From positions 387,390,558 to 387,454,557 of the forward strand of contig NC_089490.1 of NCBI RefSeq assembly GCF_036850765.1: a stretch of DNA of 64,000 bases, read 5' to 3'. The notes under the pieces were generated by a model. That model had not been told where the DNA came from and ran no database searches. It was given only the letters and a program-made list of their open reading frames with translations. How positions within the stretch are numbered: the stretch's first letter is position 1; every line of letters begins with the position of its first letter. A program made the translations under genes and the position numbers. Below are positions 1-12,780 of the stretch, in pieces. This DNA is from Saccopteryx bilineata. Its lineage: Eukaryota > Chordata > Mammalia > Chiroptera > Emballonuridae.

Positions 1-899
1 CCCAGCACTTTTGATGTAAGGTGGGGCCTTCAGAGTGGAAGTCTGCCACTCTGGGTCTTGGCATACTACCCTGACCTGCTTCCTCAAGAACAGGAGCCTC
101 GAGAGAACGTAAGCACTTTGGGCTGCGCGTCCTCTGTTCTGCTGTTTCTGATGTTGTCCGAAGGCTTCTTTTTGAAAGTGCAGTGGAAGCCGTGGTGGCG
201 AGCTCTGGGCATCCGTCCAGCTCGGGCCGCCTGGTCTCCGGCTCCGACAGGCAGTCTGGGAGGAAACCTCACTGACTGGGAGACCACTGAGGGGAGACCC
301 GCCAGCCCGTTGTAGACTGGGGAGTTATGAAGAAAGCATCCACATCTCACTTGTAGTTATTTCAAATCAGTGACTTTGTTGAAGGAAAAGCCAAGCCCAC
401 AATTTGGTGCAAAATCCAAATTTCCTGGTGGGATTTGATATACTAAGCTTGGGGCCCGGGGCGCCGGACTCGGGTGCAGAAGTCAGCGGTGCTGAGTTAG
501 GACCCTGTAAGCTCCATGGACTATTTCTGTTTGATTTGGCTTTTTGATATGATTAAAATTATTTTTTATTCCTTTTTCTATTATGTCTAAAATATTGATT
601 GTTGCTGGTCTGAGGAACATCACCTCTCTGTATTTAACTCCAGTCTGCTACCAGGTCTGGGAAGACACGCCAGGAGGAATGTCTTGGGCCACGTGTGTAA
701 GTCAGATGAGATCCCCAAACAGAACATTCTCAGAGAAGACGTCTCCCAAACTCCAAAGGTTTTCATTCCCGTATTAGATCCAGTCAATCTTTTGAAGGGA
801 TCCTCAGGGAAAACAGAGGGCCTCTAATAGCCATACTCTGAGTCTACATGTTATAAAAGTTGAAGTTGTGACCCTACCCCAGGGGATTACAAAATCTCC

Positions 900-1300
900 C
901 TCATTCTTTTTATATAAACGTAACGTTAGCCAGGGAGGTTCTGGCTAATGTTAAATGCTGCTCTAACAACTGCTCTGCAATAGTTGCTGGTATATTTAAA
1001 TCGTTAAATTCAGCATTTAGCAACACTGCACATGTGTGAATTATACCTCTGTAAGCCCAGCTGATGAGCAAATCTACTCTGGCGAATGTTAGATGTTATG
1101 GATTCGAAACAGATTGATCTGGCTCTAATATTAAGATTAGCCACAGTTTGGGCTTTAGCCATAACATATGTCCCCAGAACACAAAATACATAACGATTTG
1201 CTTGGAATATGGATATAATTACTGAAACCTAGCTATGTGCCAGTCGAAGTTACTGATCCACCAGCCGTCATTCAGTTGAGTGACACAAAGGTGAGCAGTT
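900..1300. promoter_or_regulatory. Candidate conserved non-coding element (AT-rich, homeobox half-sites)
   Basis: The stretch is unique-looking and AT-rich, with several TAAT/ATTA cores (TTAAATCG, CTAATATTAAGATTAG, ATATAATTACTG) and no simple or interspersed repeat that I recognise. Developmental-gene deserts usually hold such enhancers, but conservation was not tested. This is inference only. Confidence 0.22.
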
Positions 1301-1420
1301 AGTTTGCTGTAGTTTTTAAACTTGTCATTTTCACAAAAGTCACTTCACATGTGTTCCAACAGACTTTGAGGGAGTCAAAGAAAATGTTCAGAAGTAGTAA
1401 AATTGGAAGTGGAAACCGTG

Positions 1421-1484
1421 AGGGAGGGAGGGAGGGAGGGAGGGAGGGAGGGAGGGAGGGAGGGAGGGAGGGAGGGAGGGAGGG
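1421..1484 (+). repeat. (GGGA)n microsatellite
   Basis: About 16 perfect GGGA/AGGG tetramers in a row. This is a purine-only tract with triplex and G-quadruplex potential. It produces overlapping artefact ORFs rich in Gly-Arg-Glu on one strand and Pro-Ser on the other. Confidence 0.97.
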
Positions 1485-4400
1485 CAGTGTGGCTGTTCCA
1501 GGGGAGGGACGGAGATCTCATTCAGTGGGTGCACGTCAGCAGGCGTGGACGCCGGGACTGGTTCAGCGTGTGCAGCTGCAGGTGCCGGTGCTTCAAGAAC
1601 CGCCGATTTGGGAGCTGATGTACCGTCAGTAGGGAGGATGGGAAGGTATTTCAGTCTCATATTTTTAATATGGGAGGTGGTATGCTAGAGTCCAAGAGAA
1701 AGTGATTTGTTTTGTCACCCATGTACCAGTAGCTGACACAAACAATACCTCTGACCTTTTTGGGGGATCTCTAGCTCGGTTTTCAAATTTGGGGCAAAGA
1801 GCGGAGAGCCTCACATTTCAGTCCCTGCTAAAAGCCAAGAGCTGTGCTAGCCTGACATGTGTCTTACGTCACCCTCGGTCCTGGCTTTTCAGACACACCT
1901 GCCCTTTTCCCATCACTGAATGCAGGGCCTTAGCCACTGGTTCCCACCTGCTTCCCCCTCCCAAAGGGTGCCTTTTCTTTTTCTTTTTCTTCATTTTTTC
2001 AAAGCTTGCTAGCCCTTTGATTCTGGAAAAGGAATTCTTTAACCCGAGATCACTGGGAGCCCTGGGGAGCTGTGTAAATGTGATTGCATCACCTTCTTAG
2101 GACTCATTGGCCTTCTAAGGGTATGAGAACTCCATTTAAAGCATCTCGCTGCCCCCAGAAATATTGGGGGTTAGATCTTACAACATAGCATATAGCATGA
2201 AAGAGTTATGTGATAGAATGAGTATTATATCCTAGGCACTGGAAACTATCTTCAAAGGTTCTTTCCGGTGAACAGACAGATTGTACAGGTGACGGGTAAA
2301 TTCAGGACATGGACACAGACAGTGTCTGTGATTCAGGGGTTCGGAGGGGACTGGCGACTCCACCCCCATTATTAGTGCGTTTCTGAGCTGCGCACCCCAA
2401 GCTTCCCCCATGAGCCTGAGTCGGATCGTCTGTCCTTGGGATCATCTATGGCATCTGGGGATGCCATTGCGCCTGGTTTCCAAAGCGGAATGATCATGCT
2501 AATTAAAATGTCAGGTCCTGGCCTACAGCAGACAACAGCTGGCTTTAGATTAAAAAATCTTTCTGAAGAAATTGCATCCTACTGGCCTGTACAGATGAGC
2601 CTGCGCCGGCCCTGGCCCACACGTGCGCACTCAGCGGCCTGCCTTTGCCCCTCGGACCAGCCGCTTGGAGCGCAGGGCGGAAACACTTCCTTGCCGGCTA
2701 ACGTTACATAGCCGGGACTGATCTTATCTCACGTATTTGACCAAGCCTCACATGCATTTAGGCAGGAACCCCCCTTTCTGGGAAAATTAAAGAGGAAAAT
2801 ATCAATTTCTATATTGAGGATCTCTGGTTCTTTCCTGCAAATGACACTGTGCTAGGCTGTCTCCTCTCACTCGGTGTGGGGACGTTCAGAACTGACAACT
2901 CGGGCATCTCGGCCAAAGCCCTGTGTGCTTCCAGCGGGACTTCGAGCACGCGGTCATCAGGGGCTGGTTTCTCTGCTATGTTGGGGAGAAGTGACTGTCA
3001 TACTGGCCTGTGTTGACCAGGACGGAGCTGGCAGAGGCGAGCAGCCTCGTTGCCCCTGTCCAGTGAAGGAGTTGTTAGTAACACCATGCTTTCAGCTGCG
3101 TCCGGGGGTGGTCGTCTGACTGGAGGGCGGAGCGTTCTCACCGCTGAAAGATAGTGTGTTATCAGCCGCAGGTTCTAAAGATGTGACTGCTGGGTGAACA
3201 CGCCAGGCCCTTTGATGGTTGTCAGCCAAAGCAGGATTAAGAAGTAGATAAAGTGGAGACCGGGCTTGGGCAGTGGTTCCGTTCTGGTGAAACTCATGGT
3301 GGCTCAGCAGCGGGAAGATCCGTGGGACCCAGCCGAGAGAGGAGAGGTTTGGGGAGTTGGAAGTGACCCATCAACTCCCCCCATTCCGAGCCGGGTGGGC
3401 TGCTTCTCTTTGGGGACAGCAGCCTCTTCTTGGGTAGGCTGCTTTTTCCATCTCTCTCGGCCCAGGTAATCTGTTGCAGCCGAAGAAGCCGCACGGGGCT
3501 GCCCGCCAAGCTGCGCTGGCGCAGGGAGGCAGACAGAGTGCTTGGCTGGCCCCGAGCCCCTTCCAGCCGCTTCCTGAGGAGCAGCGCTGGCAGGGGCGCT
3601 GGCCAGATTGGCAGGCAGCGGCCATCCAGGAAGGCTTGGAAGCAACGTGAAGCTTTTCCACTGCCAGGCCTGGAGGCGCACGAATCCTGTGGGGACTGTC
3701 TGCTCACCTCGCCCCCGAGCTCTGTTCCAAGCCCAGGCTCCCGTCCGAGGCCAGTGTTTGATCCTCACCATTTTCTGCTTCTGAGTAAAATCCAGGACAG
3801 CTTCTGGCCCTGTGTTGCCCACCATGCAGAGCCTGGGCATCTGAAGAGGCCTCAGTGAGCTCCCAGCGGCGGAGAGTGAGTGGGCGGGCGGGACTCTACT
3901 CTCCATCTAAGCCTTTTCCCCTCCCTCTAGGACGGCGCCTTCTAAGCTCAACCCCCAGCCTCTCTGCCACCTCCATTAACCAGATCCTCCAGGACCCCCA
4001 GCTCCCAGCTTCGGGCTCTGCGACCTCCAGTTTCCCCCCGGGAGGGGCTTTACAGGCAACTTTGGACCTTGGATTTTTAATGTCAGGCTCACCATTGCTG
4101 GCAGCACAGAGAGGATGCTGGGAGGATTGGACCCCCTCACCCAGATTTCCAGCCTCTTTCCCATTTTCCCTTTCAAGAAAAGGCTGTGTGGCCATCATCT
4201 GTGTCTGGCAGTTTTGTTCCCTCAAGTTTACAACCCTTTTGGGATAGTGGTTTTTTCTCTTCTCCCAGCTAGCTGGGCCCCTGAGCGCACTCGCTCTCAC
4301 CCCCTGACGGGCACAGGCTGTCCGGGGAAGGCACAGGGGAAGAGGCCTGGGTGGTTTTCTGGAGATCCCGGGCAGCTGTGTCTCCCAGATGCCCCTCAGC

Positions 4401-5689
4401 AAAGCCCCGGTCTGTGCACCCTCTCGGGAGCTGCGTGTGGGGCGCGGGTGCTGACAGGGCAGGACTGGCACCCGTCAGACCCAGCCCCCAGTTCACGCCG
4501 CCGTGCAGCCTTGCCTTCCGAACACGGCCCTCGGCCGATGATTTTTCACGTTGCCATGGTGTGAAATTTATGTGCATCCAGTAGAAACTACACTTCCCAT
4601 TTTGAATGTTGCTCTTCTGAGCTAGCGACATGCGCTATGATAATTCTGGTGAGGCTGGGCCGCTGCAGTATGATTTCACCTACTGTAGGCGATTATAAGC
4701 GTGCTAGGATGCGCAAAGTCATGACATTCAGTAGGTTAGGTGTATTAAATGTGTTTTCGACTTAACGAGTTTATCCCATGGGTTTATCAGGATGTAACCC
4801 CATCGTCAGTCGAGGATCATCCGCATATCTATGCGGGCTTTTATGTATAGTTTCCAACATATATCATTATCTATACTAAACCCAAGGATAAACTCAACGA
4901 ACAGCTGGTTTTTTGGTCATCACAGCTGAAGAACAGCCAACTAGTTACTAGATCCAGGTGAGGTAAGAGCATTTATTCAGTCATTCAGTGTTTCTAATTG
5001 TTCATTCATTCATCAAAATACATACTAGATCGAGGAGACAGAATTGAACAAGACTGTCCTGACCTCAAGTAGACCCAGGTCTAGGGAGAGTCCTTGAGCT
5101 CTCTAAGATGGCGTGAGCCCACTGGTGGCCTGGGACTCTACAGGCCTACGTCAGTCCCAGCTGTAAACAGTCTCCATAACACCATCTTCTTTGGTGCCTG
5201 GGGGAAGCAAGGGTTTTTCACTTCCTCTTCTCCAGCGCCTGCCCTGGAGCTGCGTGCTTGCCCTTCCTTGGCCTTGAGGGCGTCCGCTCCCGTTCCTCAG
5301 TTCCCTCAACCAGATCGGACACAGCCAAGGCGCTTTGATTCGGGCTGATGAGATGGAATGATGTATCAGATCGCCTCCCCGTCTCTCGCCCAGGGCCTCG
5401 ACCAGATTGTACCTGATGCTGGCGGCCAGCCCTCCTCTGGCCCCTATTTCTGTTACCAGAGAGCTCGGGGGTCTGGATCCTATCTAGCCCCGTCAGGGCG
5501 GATTACTGAATGAGCAGTTCTTTTGCCCCAGTCCCTTTCCTGTGCTATAAATAAGCCCCGTGTTTATTTTCTTATGTTATTGAAATGAGAACTTGGGATT
5601 TGGGCCTCCTGACGAGTCGGGAGAGCGTCCATCCGGTGCCTGGTGAGGGCCCTGCCTGGCTGGCTGCTGTCTGAAGCTGTTTGCAGTCC

Positions 5690-5950
5690 TCCCCCTCTGT
5701 TTTGGATATGGCTTAATTTCAATAGTAAGGGCTGTACGCAGCCCCGTATCTGCTGATTTTCAGGTTTCAGCTTTCTTCCAGCCTCACGGCCTGCTTAGAA
5801 GTGAAGTTGTGTTTCTCATTAAGGGGATAACAGCCACAATTGAGGTAATTAACAAAAATTGGGCATTGGTGGCAGCAGCTCCTATAGGATTTCCCATAGT
5901 CTTTCTCTAGTCGATCCTGAGGGCTTACCTTTCTCTCCTCCCTTCTGCCT
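5690..5950. promoter_or_regulatory. Candidate conserved non-coding element with TAATTA core
   Basis: Unique-looking sequence contains CTCATTAAGGGGATAA and CAATTGAGGTAATTAACA within about 50 bases, which combines homeobox and GATA-type cores. No repeat family was recognised. Enhancer function is an inference from motif density and from its location downstream of a developmental transcription factor. Confidence 0.22.
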
Positions 5951-6399
5951 ACCCTGTGCCCAGTCTCTGTTCTTGTTACCAGTTTGGTTTGATGTAGTGA
6001 CAGCTTAGCCAAACGAGGACACAGAAGATGCAAGGATTTTCCTCTCTCTTCCAGTCACTGGTTGCACCTTGGCCCTTTTTTAGACGTTATAAGGAGGAAT
6101 ATCTATTAATAACAGATTGATGCTCCTTTGGTCCCGTGCCTACACCATGTCAATGGGGAGGGTGACCTAAGATAACGTTGGGATAAAAAGGAGACACCTG
6201 ACAGCCCCGTGCAATGGATTAGGTGCTGTGTGGAAGTCTTGGAATTTGGGAATGCTCCAAGTCGGGTTTCGTAAGGAGCGATTTCTGGCTTCTTCAGGCT
6301 TTGAGAACACATCGAAAGTCTCCAGTGAGCTAGACACAGCCTTGTCTGGTAGAACTTGGGCTAAAGGTCATTGCCTTCTCAGGATGGATTCATCTGGAG

Positions 6400-6767
6400 C
6401 AGGGGTCTCAAACTCGCGGCCCGCCGAACAATTTTGTGCGGCCAGCAGACTAATCCACGAAGTTCAAAATATTTTGGATAAAATTAAGTAAGCCTAGGGG
6501 CCTACTTGTATTTTTCATTTCTCTAGCATCCTAGCTAGATATTAGCTTAGTTAACAGAGTTGTGATGCGAACTACAGTTTCTGGTCGTTTTGTGACACTG
6601 AGTAAACTGCATGTACGATTGTGCTTGTTGTACTGATTTTTTTTTGTTTTCAACTGCAGTGAGAAAAGTGTTGCGTAACAGTTGCCTTTTGTAGACCTAG
6701 TGTGGCCCGCCTAACGGCTGTGATCTTGCTCTGCGGCCCACATGCTGAGTTGAGTTTGAGACCCCTG
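6400..6767. mobile_element. Non-autonomous hAT DNA transposon (MITE) with perfect TIRs
   Basis: The element starts CAGGGGTCTCAAACTC and ends with the exact reverse complement (GAGTTTGAGACCCCTG), a 16-bp perfect terminal inverted repeat. It is flanked by an 8-bp target duplication with one mismatch (ATCTGGAG at 6392-6399, GTCTGGAG at 6768-6775). The 8-bp duplication and CAG...CTG ends are hAT hallmarks. The 368-bp interior has no transposase open frame. I cannot name the family. Confidence 0.85.
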
Positions 6768-6960
6768 GTCTGGAGAAACCCTTTTGTGGGCACAACCTGA
6801 ACCTTGAAGTCTATTAATAAGGAGGATTGCATCTAATCACAAGATTGAGTTCACTTGCAGAGCAAGGACCAGGAGAAAGTTCATTCTTACTAGTGTGTGA
6901 AAATTTTAATCTATTGCCTCAAAAAAACCAATGAGATGCATTCACTTAATAAATATGACT

Positions 6961-7312
6961 GGCCCTGGCCAGTTGGCTCAGTGGTAGAGCATCGGCCTGG
7001 TGTGTGGATGTCCTGGTTCGGTTCCTGGTCAGGGCACACAGGAGAAGTGCCCATCTGCTTCTCCACCCCTCCTCCTCTCCCTTTTCTCTCTCTCTCTCTC
7101 TTTCTCTCTTCACCTCCTGCAGCAATGGCTGGATTAGAGCAAGATGGCCTCAGGCGCTGAGGATGGCTCCATAGCCTTTCCTTAGGTGCTAGAATAGCTC
7201 GTTGGCAAAACATCGCCCAGTAGGGGGCTTGCTGGGTGGATCCCAGTTGGGGCACATGCGGGAGTCTGTCTCTCTGCCTCCCCACTTCTCACTTAAGAAA
7301 AATAAAAAAAAA
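6961..7312 (+). mobile_element. Long tRNA-derived bat SINE
   Basis: The head GGCCCTGGCCAGTTGGCTCA contains an A box (TGGCTCAGTGGTAGAGC) and a B-box-like GGTTCGGTTCC. A CT-rich spacer, a second unique region and an A-rich tail follow. It is the same family as the copies at 7809, 23731 and 34704 but older, with several substitutions. The tRNA-like head is not a functional tRNA gene. Confidence 0.88.
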
Positions 7313-7808
7313 TATATAATAATAAATACATTTACTGAGCATTTACTACATGCCAGATCCTGTTCTCAGTGTGAAGATGCTGCATTGAACAAAATGAAGT
7401 ACTTGCTCTCATCAAACTTACATTCTAAGAAGGAAGACAACCAAAACAAGTAAGTGAATGTGACTTCAAATAGAAATAAACGCCACGGAGAAAATAAAGC
7501 AGAGTAAGGGGGCAGGTAGTGACGTGGGCCTGAAGAGATGTTTTGGATGGGTTGGTCAGAAGTGACATTTTAGCACAGATCTCAGTGTAGGAAGGGGTGG
7601 ACCATGGGGATGCCAGGCGGAGGGAAGAGCTAGCATACAGGCCTTCAGGCAGGCACGAGCTCAGCCTGTTTTAAGGACAGCAGGAACCCCTGTGTGGCCG
7701 CTGGGGATTGAGTGCGGGAGAGTAGGCCAGGGCTGAACTGTGTGAGGACTGGGTAGCCAAAGGGAATCTAGACTTTTTATTGTGAGCGTGATGGGAAGAC
7801 ACTGAAAG

Positions 7809-8194
7809 TTTTTTTGTTTGGGGGTTTTCTTGTATTTTTCCAAAGTGAGAAGTGGGGGGGCGGCAGACAGACTGACTCCCGCATGTGCCCGACCGGAATC
7901 CACCCGGCATGCCCATCAGGGGGCGATGTTCAGCCCATCTGAGGCGTTGCTCTGCTGCACCCAGAGCCATTCTAGCACCTAAAGTGGAGGCCACAGAGCC
8001 ATCCTCAGTGCCTGGGCCAACCTGGCTACCATGGAGCCTTGGCTGCGGGAGGGGAAGAGAGAGACAGAGAGGAAGGAGAGGGGGAAGGGTAGAGAAGCAG
8101 ATGGGTGCTTCTCCTGTGTGTCCTGGCCGGGAATCGAACCCAGGACTTCCACACGCCGGGCCGATGCTCTACTGCTGCGCCAACTGGCCAGGGC
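7809..8194 (-). mobile_element. Long tRNA-derived bat SINE with 11-bp target duplication
   Basis: Minus-strand copy flanked by a perfect 11-bp direct repeat GACACTGAAAG (7798-7808 and 8195-8205). The A and B boxes are at the right end and the tail (GAAAAATACAAG on its own strand) is at the left. It interrupts an older repeat-like sequence that continues on both sides (about 7330-7800 and 8206-8240). A CTCF-like core (CCATCAGGGGGCG) lies at about 7913. Confidence 0.92.
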
Positions 8195-9084
8195 GACACT
8201 GAAAGGTTTTAAGCAAAGGAATGATGTCTGATTGTTGTTTGTTTGTTTGTTTGAAGGTCATTTCAGCTACTGTGTGAAGAATAGGCTCTTGGCAGTAAGA
8301 ATGAGAGGAGAATTTGGGGGACTGTGGTGGGGAGTCCAGGTTGGGACAGCTGAGGATGGCGGTGGCAGAGGCGGTGAGAAGTTAGCCTGGGAATGCAATC
8401 TGTTGGGTTCACTGATGAACATCATTGAAAACAATAGAGGAGTCCCCGCTGAGTGACGCCATTGACTGAAAGATAGCAGCCCGGCAGGAGGGGGCGGGGA
8501 ATACCGAGAGCTCTCCTCTGACACGCTAGGTTTGAGGTGTCCTTTGGACATCTAAGGGGTAGAGTAATTTTAACACATCTAGAGCGCAGGAGAAGAGAAC
8601 AGGTGGAGGTGAGCATAGGTGGACAGAGGTGTGGGGAGGCTGGGCAGGCGCTCTGACCAGAGGAGCGAAGGAAACGGGATGGGAGAGTATAGTGGGCGGG
8701 CGGCCTGGGCCTGCTGGAGCCCTGGGAGCAGGTGGGGGGATTAGACAAGGTGAGGCTGGATAGGAGTTCAGGACTGAAGGGAAGAGCGGGAATGTCATCC
8801 GGGAAGGCTTTCCAGGTGGTGGTTCAGTTAGGGATGCGATCGAGGCTGGTCTTTGGCACTGTCACGTTGGTATTGGTATTGACGGAATGGAGCAGGGTGT
8901 GACCCCCTGGCAGTAGCTGAGGTAGAAAGTGACACGGCACTGCACTGAGTGCTTGCTGGGCCCATTCGGGAACTTGCTGGGCCCACTGAGACCCTTTGGG
9001 ATGAGGGGATGGGAAGAGCAGCCACTGTCCATTTCCGTGTCTTCCCTCACTCTAATAACACATCCCAGCCACACAGCAGACTGA

Positions 9085-9437
9085 GGCGTGAACTCACAAA
9101 ATTCATATGTGGAAGCCCTGACCCCTGGCGGGGCCAATAGGAGGCGATGGCGGTTAAGTGAGGTCACGAGAGTAGAGTCTTAATTTGCTAGGACTCATGT
9201 CCTTGTAAGAAAAGGAGACAGTAGTGCTCTTTGTACGAGCACAGAGGATAGGCCAGGGGGGATGCAGGGAGGAGGCCGCCGTCTGCAGGCCGGCGAGGGA
9301 GGCCTCACTGGCGGCCCAGTCTGCCAGCACCTGAGGGTGCTGATCAGGGACTTCCCTTCTCCAGGACTGTGAGAAAATAAATATCTATTATTTAAGCCAC
9401 CCAGTGTGTGGCAGTTTGCTAGCGCAGACTAAGATAC
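9085..9437 (+). repeat. MLT1-type LTR (ERVL-MaLR solo LTR)
   Basis: The sequence follows the MLT1 pattern: AAAATTCATATGTGGAAGCC, a GAGGTCA block, ACTCATGTCCTTGTAAGAA, the GGAGGCCTCAC block, and the terminal CTGTGAGAAAATAAATATC ... TTTAAGCCACCCAGTGTGTGG. This is an old, degraded solo LTR with no retroviral coding sequence. Confidence 0.8.
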
Positions 9438-9639
9438 TGCTCACCACCAGATCCCTTGCCAATCCCATGACTATAATATCGGCGGTTCCCGCTGCTTCAG
9501 AGTACGGTGACACACTTTGTAAAGCAGTTCCCCAGCTTTGGCACTCTGCCCTCGGCCACTTGGATGGAATTCAACCCCCACGGCCCTTCCAAACCACCGG
9601 AGTGCGTAGTTCCTCCTGTCTCTACAGCTCTTTGCTGTT

Positions 9640-9800
9640 TCCAAATATTTTAAACTCTTTTGGACTTCAAAAAACAGGGAAGAGTTGGTATTCCCATTTT
9701 ACAGATGAAGAAATTGAATATCAGAGAATTTTAGTGGCTTGCCTAAAATAACTGAGCTAATAAGTTGCAAAGTCAGTTCTTAAACCCGGGTCATTCATCT
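9640..9800 (-). repeat. MIR-type SINE fragment
   Basis: The reverse-strand MIR signature is visible (CCCATTTTACAGATGAAGAAATTGA ... shortened here: CATTTTACAGATGAAG, then GCTAATAAGTTGCAAAGTCAG). This is an ancient element. Confidence 0.6.
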
Positions 9801-11470
9801 CGCACTTCAACACATGGCTTCCTGGCCAGTCCTTTTCCACACTGCCTTCGGACAGAGCTTTCTGTCCAGGCCTGGCGTGGAGAGGAGCGAGGGCTGCCTT
9901 TGTGCTTCATGCTTCCTCAGGCTCTGTCCCCTTCCTTCCCTGTCCCCCCAGCACATGCTCGTGCGTGCGCGCGCGCGCGCACACACACACACACACACAC
10001 TTCTCTCACCATACTATAGCTTGGCCTTAATGTCATAACAACAGCGAGCTCCTCCTCCCACAGAGCTTGGAGATTGCAGAGGGACAGTGTGGGCAGAGGA
10101 CAGAGACGGGCTGGGGAAGGGGTTTGTGTGGCAACCGAAAGAGGAGTCCCAGGAGGTGTGGCAAGAGCGTTGAGGCCTCTAGGCTGCGCTCTGGCCAGGG
10201 GCCCTGGGAGACCTCACGCAGGCCCCACAGCAGGTTGGCTCCCAGCTAACGCAACACCTTCACACGTGGTATGCACGTGGTCATAAACTGAAGCTCTGTT
10301 TGGAAGCTTACCCTGCTTCAAGCCTGTTGGACTGTGATGAGCTAAAAAAAAAAAATCCATTTTGAATCAAAATTCCTGGGAAAATGTCAACTCTCACACC
10401 CACTGTCCTTGGAGCTGGCGATGTACACACTGCTGCGCATGCGGACAGTTTGCAGGGAGCCCTATTTTGGGAACAGGCTGTTTGTGGAGGGCCTCTGGGT
10501 CCCTAGCGGCTGCGTGTGTGAGTCGGGGCCTGGGCAAGGAGGAAGACCCTCACCACTACACCCCCACCCCTCATCGCCACGTGGAGCACTGCCGTGCGTG
10601 GACCAGTGAGCTCCTGTGCGTTCTCTCATCTAATCCTCCCCCTTGCCGTGACCTAGGCAGGGACGGGGCTTATTCCCTGCCTTCAGGTGTGAGGGCTGAG
10701 CCTCGGGTGGTTTTGTGAACGAAGATGACTCCCCTCCCTGGACAGGAGTCCCCGGAGGTTAGCTGCCTCTTCCTCGAGTCCCCTTCCGGCCGGCCGGATA
10801 GCAGGAGCGCACCCTTCAGCAGCAGAGCCCACCCCTCCCACTTGATCATTAGTTTCTGGAGCTTCGCTGTAAACACCGTCTGGCTGTACCTCCTGCTAGT
10901 CCCTCACCGCTGAGTAGGAGAGCCGGTCTGGGGCCTGCCTCGCTGGAGGCCCGTCCTGCGCTCGGTGCCCAGCAGCCCGCCCATGCCCCCGGGCCCCGGG
11001 CCTGCGTGTCCTGGCTCTCTGCCCTCTTCCAGAACAGCCCCGGGAGACACAGACAGGGACTCGAAGGGACAGCCACGCCGCCTGCGAAGACCCGGAGGCG
11101 TGGGCTGTGCTGAGCACACTCGCGATGCAGGGGTGTCACGGGGCTGCTGCTGGGACCCGTGTTTGCTGCCTGGGAAGTGGACTCTGGCAGCCCTGCTTTG
11201 CCCCGGCCCCCAAATGTGCAGGCAGGTCCTCTGGGATAACGGGGGACCGTTCCAGACCCTCACAGGCCACGCACGCACCCCTCTTTGTGCGGGAACCCTG
11301 GCTGGCCACCTGTTGTTAATCTAGCCCCGGTAACCCACCCTGTACTGTGTCAGCAGTTCAAAAGGGCACTGTTAGTATTTTTTGCCGACTTCAATTAACG
11401 TGAGATTTCAGAGGCCCCTCTGATCACATTTCATCTGTCACAAGTCAGGAACAAAACAGACAGGTTCCAG
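9801..11470. other. Intergenic DNA just past the ALX4 polyadenylation site
   Basis: Apart from the dinucleotide tract I see no repeat, exon or RNA gene here. The GC content is moderate to high. Short open frames on both strands overlap each other and show no domains. Confidence 0.6.
9961..10000 (+). repeat. (GC)n(AC)n dinucleotide tract
   Basis: Alternating GC then AC dinucleotides form a potential Z-DNA-forming microsatellite. Confidence 0.95.
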
Positions 11471-11493
11471 TTGAGAGGAGGAAGGAGAAGGAG

Positions 11494-11499
11494 TTTATT
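11494..11499 (-). terminator. ALX4 polyadenylation signal AATAAA
   Basis: The minus strand reads AATAAA, and about 20-40 bases further along the transcript there is a T/GT-rich run (CTGTCTGTTTTGTTCC at about 11450-11466), the usual downstream element. Cleavage would fall near 11470-11485. ATTAAA variants about 0.3 kb upstream (11780-11796) could be alternative sites. Confidence 0.7.
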
Positions 11500-12780
11500 G
11501 CAAACAACAACCAAACAGACCGTTTGGGCCGTGCTGGGCCAAGGGTGCTCGGGAGCATCCAGCTGCTTCCGCTCCCCACCTGGCCCCACGCCCGGGCCCT
11601 AGGCCTCCTTCTCATCAACAGTGCCCCCCTCCCCAAAAAGACGTAAGTGCAATAACTTACTTTAAAGGCAAGGACGTTTCTATTAATATTTTGCTGTAAT
11701 GTAGTTACATGTTGGTATAGGCAGTAAAACTTTATGGAACCGACCTCATTTTTTTTTTTAAACATTTTTTTTCTGAATTTTTAATGTATTTTTAATATAT
11801 ATTTTTAACATCCACCCCAGGCCGTTAAGCTAAAGGAAAAGTTGCGTTTATACAGGGTTAAAATATCTTACAATGAGAACAGTCAGTATTGGTTGAGGTT
11901 CTTGTTCCTTCTCGCATTCAGTCTTTCCAACCACTGCACACCCAGATCGTTAGACACTGAAAACTGTCCTTCAAAATCAGTAGTATAAAGGCCTAGCTCT
12001 ATGGACGTAAGAGAAGGGGGGAGGCGGGGTGGGCAGGGACCGGGTGGTGTGTTCAGTGGGGCACCTCTCCTCCCTGCAGCACCCTTCGTGAAGTGAAGTG
12101 GGTCGTGGGTCGGTGTGGCGTGGAGAAGGGCGGCTGGTGTGGTCCGCTCACTTTGCTCTCGTAAGGTCAGGGAGTGCTATTCCGGGGCCACCTGCCAGCC
12201 GTCCCCCCCCTCCCCCAGCAAGGCCCGTGAGCCTCTGCATCGGACAGTCGGGGCCGTCCAGCCGAGCACAAGCCACGCAGTCTGTCTCAGGATGGTCTCC
12301 CCACGACCCAGCCCGAGAGAGGAGGGCTGTGTGAGCAGGACGCCTGGTACTTGTCGTGGGAAAGTTCCTCTGGTCCACCCGGCAGAAACCAGGGCAGACA
12401 GGGCACTGGCGCTGGGTCCCGCGTGGCCACCGCCACGTGTGCTGGGCACCCCCTCCCAGTCGCTGCCCCCACCCCCCTTTGCAGTGTCTTTGAACTAACC
12501 TGCCGCCATGCTTCCCCAAGCTGGAGGCACGGCAGTGAGAGCTGAGAATCAAGTATAATTGAAGGAACTCGAGGAAAGTTACAAAGCCCGTGTCCTCCCA
12601 GTACCTCTGAAGACTTGGGGACGAGCCTCTCCCTGTGCCTGCCCCCAGGGCCCTCTCCTCCCATGCCGGGAGCAGTGACAGCCTCTGAGGGTGGTAGCAG
12701 CACCTTGGTGTCAAGCCTTGGCCATGGACACACGCCCAGCAGGACAGAGAGGCTCCCGGCACTGGGCAGGCTGCCCACCG

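Larger units (their letters stand above)
1..6399. other. Intergenic DNA beyond the ALX4 3' end (left part)
   Basis: No exon was recognised. In other mammals EXT2 lies on this side of ALX4, but no EXT2 coding sequence could be seen, so the interval is treated as spacer. It contains one GGGA microsatellite and AT-rich, apparently unique stretches at about 900-1300, 2440-2600 and 5690-5950. A segment at about 4650-4840 looks like the end of an old transposable element that I cannot classify. Open frames of 60-190 codons here have no recognisable domain. Confidence 0.6.

Noticed and set aside
1..600. Possible last exon or 3' UTR of EXT2
   Set aside because: No EXT2 C-terminal coding sequence could be recognised, and the expected distance from ALX4 places EXT2 outside the window.
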